A DNA stretch of 64,000 nt, taken from positions 434,001-498,000 of the forward strand of contig NZ_CP119802.1 of NCBI RefSeq assembly GCF_029338355.1. The letters run 5' to 3'. Source of the stretch: Halosegnis marinus. Its GTDB lineage: Archaea; Halobacteriota; Halobacteria; Halobacteriales; Haloarculaceae. The notes beneath the pieces were generated by a model, which saw nothing but the letters and a program-made list of their open reading frames with translations, had not been told where the DNA came from and ran no database searches. Both the position numbers and the translations under genes were made by a program. Numbering within the stretch: position 1 is the first letter of the stretch; every line of letters starts with the position of its first letter. Of the stretch, positions 42,847 through 50,955 are shown one piece after another.

Positions 42847-43392
42847 ATGCGCGGAATCGATGACGACGAGGAGGTCGAGCGGGCGCTCCGGTATCTGGTG
42901 GACTCGTTCGAGTCCTCGGGGGACAACCCGAAGCCGGTGATACTGCACAGTACGCGGGTGGGGATGGACCTCTACGACAGGGGGTACGGGACCCGCGTCG
43001 TCGTCTCCGGCTTCCTCCACGACCTGCTGGAGGACACGGCCGTGACCGGCGACGACGTCCGGTCGGCGTTCGGCGCTGACGTCGCGGAAACCGTGGAGGC
43101 CGTCAGTTTCGACGAGGGCATCGACGACTACCTGGAGCGACACTACGACATCTACCGGCGGTGCTTCGAGACGGGGAGGGGCGCGGTCCTCGTCAAGGCC
43201 GCGGACGTGCTGGACAACAGCGAGTACTACGGCCTCGGCGACTCGGCCGAGTTGGGGCGGAACCAGGTCGAGAAGATGACCTACTTCGTCGAGAACTCGG
43301 AGCCGTACATCGGGGACGAGGACATCCATCGGGAACTCGCCGAGGCGCTCCCGACCGTGAGGGAACGGGTGGCCGAGCGGAACGGGAACTGA
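42847..43392 (+). CDS. HD-domain hydrolase, RelA/SpoT (MESH1)-like
   Basis: 181 residues. Metal-site motifs are H34 (VILHSTRVGMD), HD at 58-59 followed by LLEDT, and a later VLVKAADVLDNSEYY. The last matches the KxADxxxN element of RelA/SpoT hydrolase domains. The synthetase domain is absent. Candidate substrates are (p)ppGpp or another nucleotide. It follows the second RAM gene by 42 nt. Canonical stringent signalling is not established in haloarchaea, so substrate is open. Confidence 0.8.
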   Translation: MRGIDDDEEVERALRYLVDSFESSGDNPKPVILHSTRVGMDLYDRGYGTRVVVSGFLHDLLEDTAVTGDDVRSAFGADVAETVEAVSFDEGIDDYLERHYDIYRRCFETGRGAVLVKAADVLDNSEYYGLGDSAELGRNQVEKMTYFVENSEPYIGDEDIHRELAEALPTVRERVAERNGN

Positions 43393-43419
43393 GGCCCGGG
43401 TCGTGCCGAAGCGGCGTCG

Positions 43420-44463
43420 CTACCGCTCGACGCCCTCGATGCCGTGTCGCTCCGCGTGGTCGCGGAGCCACGCCCGCTGCGTTTCGAGGCGCGGCGGCGT
43501 CTCGGCGTACACGTGGTCGAACACCTCGTCGAGGTCCGGCTCCGGGGTGTCCTCGGCGGCGGCGACGGCCGCGTCGAGTTCCCGTTTCGCGTCCGCCTCC
43601 AGTTCGGAGCGGGTCGCGCCGTCCACGACGCGCTCGGCGACGAGGTACTCCTCGAATCGGTCCAGCGGGTCGCGGGTGCGCCACTCGGGGTAGTCGGCGC
43701 GCTCCTCGTACCGGCTGGGGTCGTCGCTCGTGGTGTGGGGGCCGAGCCGGTAGGTGAGCGCCTCCACGAGGACGGGGTCGCCCGCGCGGACGGAGTCGAG
43801 CGCCCCGCCGACGGTTTCGAGAACGGCGAGCGGGTCCATCCCGTCCACCTGCACGCCCTCGAAGCCGTACGCGTCGGCCTTCGCGGCGATGGAGGCGGCC
43901 CGGGTCTGTTTCTCGCGGGGGAGGGAGATAGCCCACCCGTTGTTCTCACAGAGGAACAGACACGGCGCGTCGAAGACGCCCGCGAAGTTCAGTCCCTCGT
44001 GGAAGTCCCCCTCCGAGGTCGCCCCGTCGCCGAAGTAGGCGACGGCGGCCCGGTCGCCGTCGTCGCGCTGCATCGCCATCGCCGCGCCCGCGGCGTGGGG
44101 TATCTGCGTGGCGATGGGGACCGCCTGCGGGAAGTTCGGCACGTCGTGGTCGGAGCCGTACTCGTCGTGGCCCCGGCGGAACCGGAGGATGTCGGCCATC
44201 GGGACGCCGCGCGCGATCTGCATCGCGTTCGAGCGGTAGGTGGGGAAGAGCCAGTCGTCGTCGCGCATGGCGTGTGCGGCCGCGACTTGGGTGGCTTCGC
44301 CGCCGCGGAACGGGGGATAGCCGGACATCCACCCGCGGCGCTGGAGGGCCAGCGCCCGCTCGTCGAAGGCGCGAGCCCGTACCATCCCCTCGAAGAGGGC
44401 GCGCGCGGTCGCCCCGTCGAACGGCGTCTCCGACAGCGAACGCTCGCCGATGACCCGGTGCAT
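43420..44463 (-). CDS. Thiamine-dependent 2-oxoacid dehydrogenase E1 alpha subunit (orphan)
   Basis: 347 residues with the ThDP motif GDGATSEGDFHEGLNFAG...CENN (GDG 145-147, NN 174-175), plus phosphorylation-loop region TYRLGPHTTSDDPSRYEE. It resembles E1-alpha of pyruvate or branched-chain 2-oxoacid dehydrogenases. E1-beta, E2 and E3 are not next to it. Haloarchaea have several such complexes of unclear substrate and mainly use 2-oxoacid:ferredoxin oxidoreductases. It may pair with a subunit encoded elsewhere. Confidence 0.88.
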   Translation of the reverse strand: MHRVIGERSLSETPFDGATARALFEGMVRARAFDERALALQRRGWMSGYPPFRGGEATQVAAAHAMRDDDWLFPTYRSNAMQIARGVPMADILRFRRGHDEYGSDHDVPNFPQAVPIATQIPHAAGAAMAMQRDDGDRAAVAYFGDGATSEGDFHEGLNFAGVFDAPCLFLCENNGWAISLPREKQTRAASIAAKADAYGFEGVQVDGMDPLAVLETVGGALDSVRAGDPVLVEALTYRLGPHTTSDDPSRYEERADYPEWRTRDPLDRFEEYLVAERVVDGATRSELEADAKRELDAAVAAAEDTPEPDLDEVFDHVYAETPPRLETQRAWLRDHAERHGIEGVER

Positions 44464-44494
44464 ACCCGTCGTGCCGCCGGCCCGGTGAAAGCGG

Positions 44495-44695
44495 TTACGC
44501 TCCCTCCACGACGACGGCCCGCGACCCGCAGAACAGACACGAGTCGCCGTGTCGCAGCGCGACCAGTTGGCGACCGCAGTCGAGACAGTGGCACAGTTCG
44601 CGGTCGCCCGCGGCGAGTTCGGCGGCTATCGCCTCCGTCCGCGGCGGTATCATCCGGTCGGGCCGGCGCAGGTCCGGCTCGCGTTCGTCGGGCAC
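44495..44695 (-). CDS. Small zinc-ribbon protein
   Basis: 66 residues from a GTG that lies 24-28 nt downstream of a TATA-like CTTAC (minus strand, about 44718-44724); a second GTG 12 codons upstream is the alternative. Two knuckles, CLDC (37-40) and CLFC (53-56), can bind one zinc. The N-terminus is a charged helix (RTEAIAAELAAGDRELCH). Family not recognised. It lies 31 nt upstream of the E1-alpha gene and may be co-transcribed with it. Confidence 0.7.
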   Translation of the reverse strand: MPDEREPDLRRPDRMIPPRTEAIAAELAAGDRELCHCLDCGRQLVALRHGDSCLFCGSRAVVVEGA

Positions 44696-44781
44696 GCTCC
44701 CCCCTGCGCGAACCGTGGGTAAGAGTGTCACGGTGCCGGCAGCCGCCGAACGCTTAACCCCCGACCGGCGGTCGCTCGGGC

Positions 44782-45885
44782 ATGGACGACCCCTTCCCGC
44801 CGCGACACCGGACGGCGACGGTCCGCGACGCCGGAACCGGCATCGACACCGAGGCCGTGCGCGAGGCGGTCGCGACCGCGCGGGCCGGCGCGACGACCCC
44901 CGACGACGTGGCGTACGACCACGCGACCGAACACCACTGGGACGGCGACCCGCCCGAACACGCGGGCGCGCTCGGCCCGTTCCCCGACCGCCGCGGCGAG
45001 CAGAACGGCGTCGTGTTCCACCGCGGGGAACTCGTCGCCGAGTGGGGCGACACGACGCGCGTCGACCACTGCTTCAGCGTCGCCAAGTCCTTCCTCTCGC
45101 TTCTGGCGGGCGTCGCGAGCGACCGCGGCCTCGTGGACGTGACCGACCCCGTCGGCGAGTACGTCGAGGACGGGGGCTTCGAGGGGCACAACGCCGCGGT
45201 GACGTGGGAACACCTCCTGCAGGGGACGAGCGAGTGGGAGGGGACGCTGTTCGGCAAGCCCGACAGCGTGGACCGGAACCGGCCCGTGGGCCGCGACGCC
45301 GACGCGGTGGGCGACCGCGGCGTCCGCGACCTGCGCGACCCGGGCACCTACTGGGAGTACAACGACGTGCGCATCAACCGCCTCGCGCTCGCGCTGTTGC
45401 GCCTGTGGGGCGAACCGCTCCCCGAGGTGCTGGCCCGCGAGGTGCTGGGCCCGGTCGGCGCGTCCGGGGCGTGGTCGTGGCACGGCTACCGCAACTCCAC
45501 GGTCGAGGTCGAGGGGCGCGCGATGGAGTCCGTCTCCGGCGGCGGCCACTGGGGCGGCGGCCTCTGGTCCAGCACGCGGAACCTCGCGCGCGTCGGCCTC
45601 CTGCTCGCGAACGACGGCGCGTGGGGCGGCCGGCAGGTCGTCTCGGCGTCGTGGCTCGACCGCGCGACGACGCCCTGCGACGTCGAACCCGGCTACGGCT
45701 ACCTGTTCTGGCTCAACACGGACGGGGAACGGTTCCCGGGGACCCCGGAGTCCGCCTTCGCGGCGCTCGGCTACGGGTCGAACCAGGTGTGGATAGACCC
45801 GGAGGACGACCTCGTGGTCGTGTTGCGGTGGGTCGAGAGCGAGGCGGCGAACGAGGTGTACCGGACGCTTTCGGACGCGGTTTAG
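44782..45885 (+). CDS. Beta-lactamase-fold serine hydrolase
   Basis: 367 residues. The SxxK motif is SVAK (99-102), followed by a tyrosine motif EYNDVRIN (Y193). A glycine-rich segment SGGGHWGGGLWSS and YGYLFWLNTDG follow. It resembles class C beta-lactamase/esterase proteins. No signal peptide is visible, so it is probably cytoplasmic. Substrate unknown; an ester or D-amino-acid amide is possible. The stop overlaps the convergent ychF by 4 nt. Confidence 0.85.
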   Translation: MDDPFPPRHRTATVRDAGTGIDTEAVREAVATARAGATTPDDVAYDHATEHHWDGDPPEHAGALGPFPDRRGEQNGVVFHRGELVAEWGDTTRVDHCFSVAKSFLSLLAGVASDRGLVDVTDPVGEYVEDGGFEGHNAAVTWEHLLQGTSEWEGTLFGKPDSVDRNRPVGRDADAVGDRGVRDLRDPGTYWEYNDVRINRLALALLRLWGEPLPEVLAREVLGPVGASGAWSWHGYRNSTVEVEGRAMESVSGGGHWGGGLWSSTRNLARVGLLLANDGAWGGRQVVSASWLDRATTPCDVEPGYGYLFWLNTDGERFPGTPESAFAALGYGSNQVWIDPEDDLVVVLRWVESEAANEVYRTLSDAV

Positions 45886-47072
45886 GCGGTCGTTATCAGT
45901 TCGACCACGTCGCGGTCGTCGAGTTCGTGGTCGCCGCCGACCTGCCGGCCGGTCCGGCAGTCGATGCCGTGGAGCAGGCCGTCGCCGATGGTGGAGTGGA
46001 TGTGGTACGCGAAGTCCGAGGTGGTCGCGCCCTCGGGGAGGAGGAAGCAGTCGCGGAAGCGACCCTCCTCGTCGCCCTTCCCGTTCGCGCTGCCCGGGAA
46101 GACGGGGACGACGCCCAGCACGTCGAACAGGGCCGTCTCGATGGCACCCTGCACGCCCGTGCCGCCGTACTCGGCCACGAAGTCCTCGATGTCGGCGAGG
46201 CCCGCGGCCTGCTCGTCGGACACGTCGCCGGTGACCTCGAAGCCGTCCGCGCCGGGCGTGTAGTCCACGACGCCGGCCTCGTCGGCGTTCTTGAGCGCCT
46301 TCTCGGCGTGCGCGCTCGCCGCGACGAAGGTGAGGTGGTCGTAGTCGGAGTCGTTCGTGATCTCGTCCCAGTTCGCCCTCGCCTCGGGCGTGTCCATCTT
46401 GTTCGCCGCGATGAGGATGGGCTTCGTCTCCTTGCGTATCTCGCGGGCGAGTTCGACGGCGTCGTCGTCGTCCCACGTCTCGGGGTCGAGCGAGAGGTCA
46501 CACCGGAGCACGAGCCGCTTTATCTCGTCCTTGTTCGTGCGGAACGCGGACATCTGCTCGGCGAGGACGACCTCGATGTCGGTGTTCTCCTTGTCGTAGG
46601 CGTCGGCGTACTTGTCGAGGCCCTTCTCCAGGATGCCGAGGTACCACTGGTCGAGTTCCTCCTCCAGGAAGTCGATGTCCTCGCGGGGGTCGTGGCCCTC
46701 CGTCGGCTCCCCCTCGGCGTCGGTGGTACCCGAGAAGTCCACGACGTGGACGAACGCGTCCGCCCCGTTCAGGTCGGTGAGGAACTGGTTCCCGAGCCCC
46801 TTCCCCTCGTGCGCGCCGGGGATGAGGCCGGCCACGTCCACGAGCTTGACGGGGACGAACCGGGTGCCGTCGTCGCAGTAGCCGACGTTCGGGGTACACT
46901 CCGTGTCGAACTCCGGGGCGGCACACTCGACGCGGACGTACGCCTCGCCCACGGAGGGGTCGATGGTCGTGAACGGGTACGCGCCCTCGGGCACGTCGTT
47001 CATCGTCGCGGCGTTGAAGAACGTCGACTTGCCCACGGAGGGCTTGCCGACGAGACCGATGGTGTAGCTCAT
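45882..47072 (-). CDS. ychF: YchF/OLA1-type P-loop ATPase
   Basis: 396 residues of the universal YchF/OLA1 family, which binds the ribosome and hydrolyses ATP. P-loop GLVGKPSVGKST at 6-17, Switch region DVAGLIPGAHEGKGLGNQFL, NKMD G4 motif, and a C-terminal TGS domain ending in DRDVVELITTA. The archaeal-type C-terminus reads SDFAYHIHSTIGDGLLHGID. Start MSYTIGLVG; an in-frame leader upstream is rejected. Confidence 0.96.
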   Translation of the reverse strand: MSYTIGLVGKPSVGKSTFFNAATMNDVPEGAYPFTTIDPSVGEAYVRVECAAPEFDTECTPNVGYCDDGTRFVPVKLVDVAGLIPGAHEGKGLGNQFLTDLNGADAFVHVVDFSGTTDAEGEPTEGHDPREDIDFLEEELDQWYLGILEKGLDKYADAYDKENTDIEVVLAEQMSAFRTNKDEIKRLVLRCDLSLDPETWDDDDAVELAREIRKETKPILIAANKMDTPEARANWDEITNDSDYDHLTFVAASAHAEKALKNADEAGVVDYTPGADGFEVTGDVSDEQAAGLADIEDFVAEYGGTGVQGAIETALFDVLGVVPVFPGSANGKGDEEGRFRDCFLLPEGATTSDFAYHIHSTIGDGLLHGIDCRTGRQVGGDHELDDRDVVELITTA

Positions 47073-47191
47073 TGACGGATGGGGGTCTCTCGCCCGTTTC
47101 AGGGTTTCCACCCGCGGGCGCACCGCCACGCGATACCGTACCACGGCGCGGCCACCCCAACAGTCAGGGAGGGGGAACGAGACGGGCCGGT

Positions 47192-48031
47192 ATGCTCGCC
47201 GAGCAGTTCGTGGACCTCGTGGGGCCGAACCCCGTCGTGCAGGCGCTCGTCGCGGGGGTCGTCATCGCCCTGTTCAACACCGCCGGGGCGCTCGTCGTTC
47301 TCGTCTGGCGCGACCCCTCCGAGCGCGGCCTCGACACGGCGCTCGGCTTCGCCGCCGGGGTGATGCTGTCGGCGTCGTTCACGAGCCTCCTGTTGCCCGG
47401 CATCGACATCGCTTCGGAGGCCGACTACCCCGCGGTCGGCCTCGGCGGCGTGGAACTCGTCGGCATCGTTCCGGTTCTCGTCGGCTTCGCGCTCGGCGTC
47501 GCCGTCCTCGACCGCGCGGACGACTGGGTGCCGGGCGTGCAGGCCGTCGTCACGGGTCGCGGCGTCGACGCCGCGGACGCCCGCTTCTCGGCGCTCGTCC
47601 TCTTCATCGTCGCCATCACGCTCCACAACATGCCGGAGGGACTGGCCGTCGGCGTCGGCTTCGGCTCCGGCGACGTGGGGCGGGGGCTGGCGCTGATGCT
47701 CGCCATCGGCGTCCAGAACGTCCCCGAGGGGCTCGCGGTGTCCGTCGCCGCGGTCAACGCGGGGCTCGGAAGTCGCTTCTACGCCGGCGTCGCCGGCATC
47801 CGCGCGGGACTCGTGGAGATACCGCTCACCGTGTTCGGCGCGGCCGTCGTCGCCGTGGCCGCGCCCGCCGTCCCCTACGCGATGGGCTTCGCGGCGGGCG
47901 GGATGCTGTTCGTCATCTTCCACGAGATCGTGCCGCAGACGCACGCCCGCGGGAACGAACACGAGGCGACCGTCGGCCTGATGGTCGGTCTCGTCGTGAT
48001 GCTCGCGCTCGACGTGCTGCTCGCGGCCTAG
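47192..48031 (+). CDS. ZIP-family divalent metal transporter
   Basis: 279 residues, about eight membrane helices. The metal-site signatures are in helices 4 and 5: ITLHNMPEGLAVGVGFGSG and GVQNVPEGLAVSV. A third site lies in FHEIVPQTH. Predicted import of zinc or related metal. It is divergent from ychF (119 bp apart) and converges with the next gene, overlapping by CTAG. Confidence 0.92.
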   Translation: MLAEQFVDLVGPNPVVQALVAGVVIALFNTAGALVVLVWRDPSERGLDTALGFAAGVMLSASFTSLLLPGIDIASEADYPAVGLGGVELVGIVPVLVGFALGVAVLDRADDWVPGVQAVVTGRGVDAADARFSALVLFIVAITLHNMPEGLAVGVGFGSGDVGRGLALMLAIGVQNVPEGLAVSVAAVNAGLGSRFYAGVAGIRAGLVEIPLTVFGAAVVAVAAPAVPYAMGFAAGGMLFVIFHEIVPQTHARGNEHEATVGLMVGLVVMLALDVLLAA

Positions 48032-48396
48032 CCGGACGCCGCCCCGAAGCCGACGAACCGCGAGGCGACCTCCTCCTTCGCGAGCAGGACCTCCGAGAGC
48101 GTCGGGGGGTTGCGGATGCCCGCGGCGTCGAGCGTCGCCTCCGGGACGGCGAGCGTCCGCTCGGGAACGCCCTCCGCGCCGTGGACGGGGAGGTGGGCCG
48201 TCCCGACCTTCATCACCAGCGGGTAGTCGAGCCGCTCTACCCCCTCGCCGTCGGCGTAGAGCTGCTCGTTCACGGTCTCGTGGTCGTCCCGGCACATCAC
48301 CACCCGGTCCCCGTCGGTCGGCTCCACGTAGAGCCGCCCGAGGTAGTAGCCGCTGGAGAACTGTTCGAACATCGTGTCCGGTAGTGTGTGAGACAT
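48028..48396 (-). CDS. DUF5802-like haloarchaeal protein
   Basis: 122 residues from MSHTLPDTMFEQF; a shorter form from MFEQFSSGYYLGRLYVEP (start at 48372) and a slightly longer one (48402) are possible. The segment FSSGYYLGRLYVEPTDGDR and the C-terminal PTLSEVLLAKEEVASRFVGF are what I associate with DUF5802. Function unknown. Its promoter is in a striking inverted-repeat region (48404-48429). Confidence 0.75.
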   Translation of the reverse strand: MSHTLPDTMFEQFSSGYYLGRLYVEPTDGDRVVMCRDDHETVNEQLYADGEGVERLDYPLVMKVGTAHLPVHGAEGVPERTLAVPEATLDAAGIRNPPTLSEVLLAKEEVASRFVGFGAASG

Positions 48397-48403
48397 ACCC
48401 ACA

Positions 48404-48429
48404 CATAAGCGTTGGCCGGGACGCTTATG
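48404..48429. promoter_or_regulatory. Perfect 9-bp inverted repeat containing TATA-like cores
   Basis: CATAAGCGT (48404-48412) and ACGCTTATG (48421-48429) are exact inverted copies around an 8-bp spacer, with centres 17 bp apart. Each arm contains a CTTATG/CATAAG core that resembles box A. It lies just upstream of the DUF5802-like gene and 142 bp before the secreted repeat protein. Confidence 0.55.
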
Positions 48430-48535
48430 CGGACCCGCTATCAGTCGCCGCCGCCCCCGTCCAACGACCCGTTAAGCCGAGGATTCGCGGGACGGAACGT
48501 CGATGAACGGTTTGAAACGACGGAACGGCTCTCAC

Positions 48536-48543
48536 TATTTATA
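48536..48543 (+). promoter_or_regulatory. Box A of the secreted repeat protein gene
   Basis: TATTTATA is 28-35 nt upstream of the ATG at 48571, in a short AT-rich patch within GC-rich DNA. A near-leaderless start is expected. Confidence 0.7.
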
Positions 48544-48570
48544 GGTGTAAGGGGGTTAGAGGGGAACAGA

Positions 48571-49455
48571 ATGACCGACCGACCCGTCGTCGTGGTGGTG
48601 GTGGTCGCGCTCGCGCTGCTCGGGGCGGTGGCCCCGGCGGTCGCGGTCCCGACCGGCGACGCCGCCGGGAGCGCGTCCGGCGCGGCGCAGGCGGCCAACA
48701 ACACCACGAACTCCACCGGCCTCGGGGCCTCCATCTCCGGGTTCATGCAGACCAGCGCGGCCAGCGCCGAGGGCGAGGTCGACGACGAGGTGTTCCGCGG
48801 CCGGTTCGCGAACGCCTCGAACGAGACGCGCCGCGCCCTCGTCGAGCAACGCGGCGACGAGCTGGTCGAACGGCTCGAACGGCTCCGCGCGCAGCGCGCC
48901 GAGCTACTGAACGGCTCGGACGACCTCACCGTCGGCGAGCGGGCCCGTGCTGCCCGGCTGCTGACCGAGATACGCTCGCTGCGGACCGCTATCAACACCA
49001 CCGACGCGGCGGCCGCCGAGGTCGGCGTGAACGCGACGCGGCTGGCCGAACTCCGCGAGAACGCGAGCGAACTCGACGGCCCCGAGGTGGCCGAACTCGC
49101 CCGCGGGCTGGCCGGACGCGGCCCGCCGGCCGACCGGGGGCCCGACCGCGACGGCAACACGACCGACACCGACGATGACGGTCCCGGCGGGAGCGGTGAG
49201 GACGCCCGGGGAAACGGGAACGGGCGGGGGAACGGCTCCGCGACCCCCGGTAACGGTACCGACGGCGACCGCGGAAACAACAGCGAGCGCGGCAACGACG
49301 GCGACCGCGGAAACAACAGCGAGCGCGGCAACGACGGCGACCGCGGAAACAACAGCGAGCGCGGCGACGGCGGCGTGACCGGCACCCCGATAGCCACACC
49401 GACACCTACCCCCACGGCGACGCCCACGCCGACCGACGCCGAGGGCGGCGACTGA
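48571..49455 (+). CDS. Secreted sequon-rich repeat protein
   Basis: 294 residues. A Sec-type signal sequence (VVVVVVVALALLGAVAPAVA, cleavage about 25-27) is followed by a helical region with coiled-coil character (about 70-180; ELVERLERLRAQRAELLNGS). Then come a 12-residue tandem repeat with three copies and a Thr/Pro-rich tail. About 15 N-X-S/T sequons suggest heavy N-glycosylation. There is no membrane anchor or sortase-like signal at the C-terminus, which ends in DAEGGD. Unknown function; possibly an extracellular stalk or filament-associated protein. Next gene is an ArsR-type regulator. Confidence 0.82.
   Translation: MTDRPVVVVVVVALALLGAVAPAVAVPTGDAAGSASGAAQAANNTTNSTGLGASISGFMQTSAASAEGEVDDEVFRGRFANASNETRRALVEQRGDELVERLERLRAQRAELLNGSDDLTVGERARAARLLTEIRSLRTAINTTDAAAAEVGVNATRLAELRENASELDGPEVAELARGLAGRGPPADRGPDRDGNTTDTDDDGPGGSGEDARGNGNGRGNGSATPGNGTDGDRGNNSERGNDGDRGNNSERGNDGDRGNNSERGDGGVTGTPIATPTPTPTATPTPTDAEGGD
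49261..49368 (+). repeat. Three tandem 36-bp repeats
   Basis: Three consecutive 36-bp units at 49261-49296, 49297-49332 and 49333-49368. The first two are identical and the third differs by one base. They encode 12-residue units with GDRGNNSERGN, each bearing one NNS sequon. The near-identity at DNA level points to recent slippage expansion. Confidence 0.9.
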
Positions 49456-49482
49456 CGCGCGGGCGTTCCGCGGGACGAGCGC

Positions 49483-49488
49483 TTATAT
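49483..49488 (+). promoter_or_regulatory. Box A of the ArsR-type gene
   Basis: TTATAT, 25-30 nt before the ATG at 49513, the leaderless spacing seen elsewhere in this window. Confidence 0.65.
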
Positions 49489-49512
49489 TCGGTGAGGGCT
49501 AACGTCAGGTGA

Positions 49513-50178
49513 ATGGACTCCGCCGAGCTGCTCGACCTGCTGGGGAACGAGAACCGGCGGCGTATCCTCCGGCTGCTCGCGCGCAAGCCGTGTTACGTCA
49601 CCGAGATCTCCGAGTACCTCGGGGTGAGTCCCAAGGCGGTCATCGACCACCTGCGGAAGCTGGAGGAGGCGGGGCTCGTGGAGTCGCGCGTCGACGACCA
49701 GCGGCGGAAGTACTTCTCCATCGCGCGGAACCTCCGGCTGGAGGTGAACGTCTCGCCGTACGCCTTCGGCACGAAGTCGGCGTATCCGGCCTCGCGCTCG
49801 CTCGACATGACCGGCTGTCGCTACCTCTCGCTCCACCTCGAACGCGAGTCCGAACCCGGCACGGAGCGCGGCGACGACCTCTCCGCGCTCGCGGGCGAAC
49901 TGGAGCGGCTGGAGACGCTGGAGAACGAGCTCTCGATGGCCCAGCGGTGGGTACAGGGCCGGCTCACGGACGTGATGGACGACATCTCGGAGCGGTTCGG
50001 GGAGGCCGACGGCCGCTTCTACGCCGAGGTGCTGTCGGCGCTCGCCAACGGCACGACCACGACGGAGGGCATCGCCCGGCGCGTCGACGCCAGCCCCGAG
50101 ATGGTGGCCGACGCGCTCGCGAGCCTCGAAGACCTCGGCGTGGTCGCGCGGAGCGGGGGCGGCTGGCGGCTCGACTAG
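49513..50178 (+). CDS. ArsR-family winged-helix regulator with second C-terminal HTH
   Basis: 221 residues. The first winged helix (about 3-70; GNENRRRILRLLARKPCYVTEI, YLGVSPKAVIDHLRKLEEAG) is followed by a dimerisation/sensor region. A second helix-turn-helix closes the protein (about 175-218; GTTTTEGIARRVDASPEMVADALASLEDLG). No ArsR metal-binding CVC motif is visible. It starts 57 nt after the secreted repeat protein, whose gene it may regulate. Convergent CTAG overlap with the next gene. Confidence 0.87.
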   Translation: MDSAELLDLLGNENRRRILRLLARKPCYVTEISEYLGVSPKAVIDHLRKLEEAGLVESRVDDQRRKYFSIARNLRLEVNVSPYAFGTKSAYPASRSLDMTGCRYLSLHLERESEPGTERGDDLSALAGELERLETLENELSMAQRWVQGRLTDVMDDISERFGEADGRFYAEVLSALANGTTTTEGIARRVDASPEMVADALASLEDLGVVARSGGGWRLD

Positions 50179-50630
50179 AGGTCGCGGGTCAGCCCAGCAC
50201 GGAGGTCCCGCCCGAAGTAGTGCCCGAGCAGCGCCGCGAGCAGCCCCGCGCCGGCGCCGGCCGCCGCGACGGGAATCCCGACGTTCCCGACGACGGAGAC
50301 GAGGAAGAACTGCGTGAGCGCCGCGACGGTCACGACGGCGGTGCCCGCCAGCGCGGTTTCGAGGTAGGCGCGCTTCGCGCGGACGAGCCCCAGCGCGAAC
50401 GCGCCCACGAAGACGCCCGCGACGGTGGCGACGCTCCCCGGGAGGAACGGGACGAGGCCGACCGCGGCGCTCGCCACCACGCTGAGCAGCAGCGCGACGA
50501 GGAACGCGCGAAGCGAGAACGGCGAGCGGAGCCGCGAGCGGACGCCCGAGAGCCGGCCGCCCCCGTCGGACGACTCGGTTGCCTCCTCGCGGTCGTCCCG
50601 CTCGGCGAGCAGTTCGTCGGTCGCTGACAT
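50175..50630 (-). CDS. Membrane protein with four helices, unknown function
   Basis: 151 residues starting MSATDELLAERDDREEATES, a charged cytoplasmic leader of about 45 residues. Four hydrophobic segments follow (about 47-68, 72-90, 96-118 and 122-142; LRAFLVALLLSVVASAAVGLV, PFLPGSVATVAGVFVGAFAL). The glycine-rich pattern recalls DUF456-type proteins but no family is secure. The upstream in-frame extension is arginine-rich and rejected. Confidence 0.75.
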   Translation of the reverse strand: MSATDELLAERDDREEATESSDGGGRLSGVRSRLRSPFSLRAFLVALLLSVVASAAVGLVPFLPGSVATVAGVFVGAFALGLVRAKRAYLETALAGTAVVTVAALTQFFLVSVVGNVGIPVAAAGAGAGLLAALLGHYFGRDLRAGLTRDL

Positions 50631-50667
50631 ACCCCCGGTTGTCGCCCGACGGGTAACGGCTTTTCGC

Positions 50668-50862
50668 TCAGCGGTCCTCGCCCGGCGCGACGACGGCGGC
50701 CTCCCCATCCGCCTCGGCCGCCGGCGTCTCCTCCTCCAGCGCGTCCAGTAGGTCGATAGCCGATTCCACGTTCCGTTCCGCGCGCTCGTTCTCCGTGAAC
50801 TCCGTCGCGTCCGAGAGAAGCCGCCGTGCCGCGCGGATGACCCCGTCGTGCCCCCTGCTCAT
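50668..50862 (-). CDS. Small acidic protein, unknown function
   Basis: 64 residues: MSRGHDGVIRAARRLLSDAT, then a helix (NERAERNVESAIDLLDALEE) and an acidic tail. A TTTTATGA element (about 50884-50891, minus strand) sits about 25 nt before the ATG, supporting a real leaderless gene. No family recognised. It is divergent from gatD. Confidence 0.65.
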   Translation of the reverse strand: MSRGHDGVIRAARRLLSDATEFTENERAERNVESAIDLLDALEEETPAAEADGEAAVVAPGEDR

Positions 50863-50955
50863 AGGAGTAGGTGTTACCGCGGTATCATAAAAGGTATCCA
50901 TGACCGGAGCGCCGACACGGGTGGATTGAAGTCCGCCGACCGGGTAGCGCCGGGC

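Noticed and set aside
49261-49368. Tandem repeats that might suggest a CRISPR array
   Set aside because: The 36-bp units are directly adjacent without spacers and are in frame within a secreted protein.
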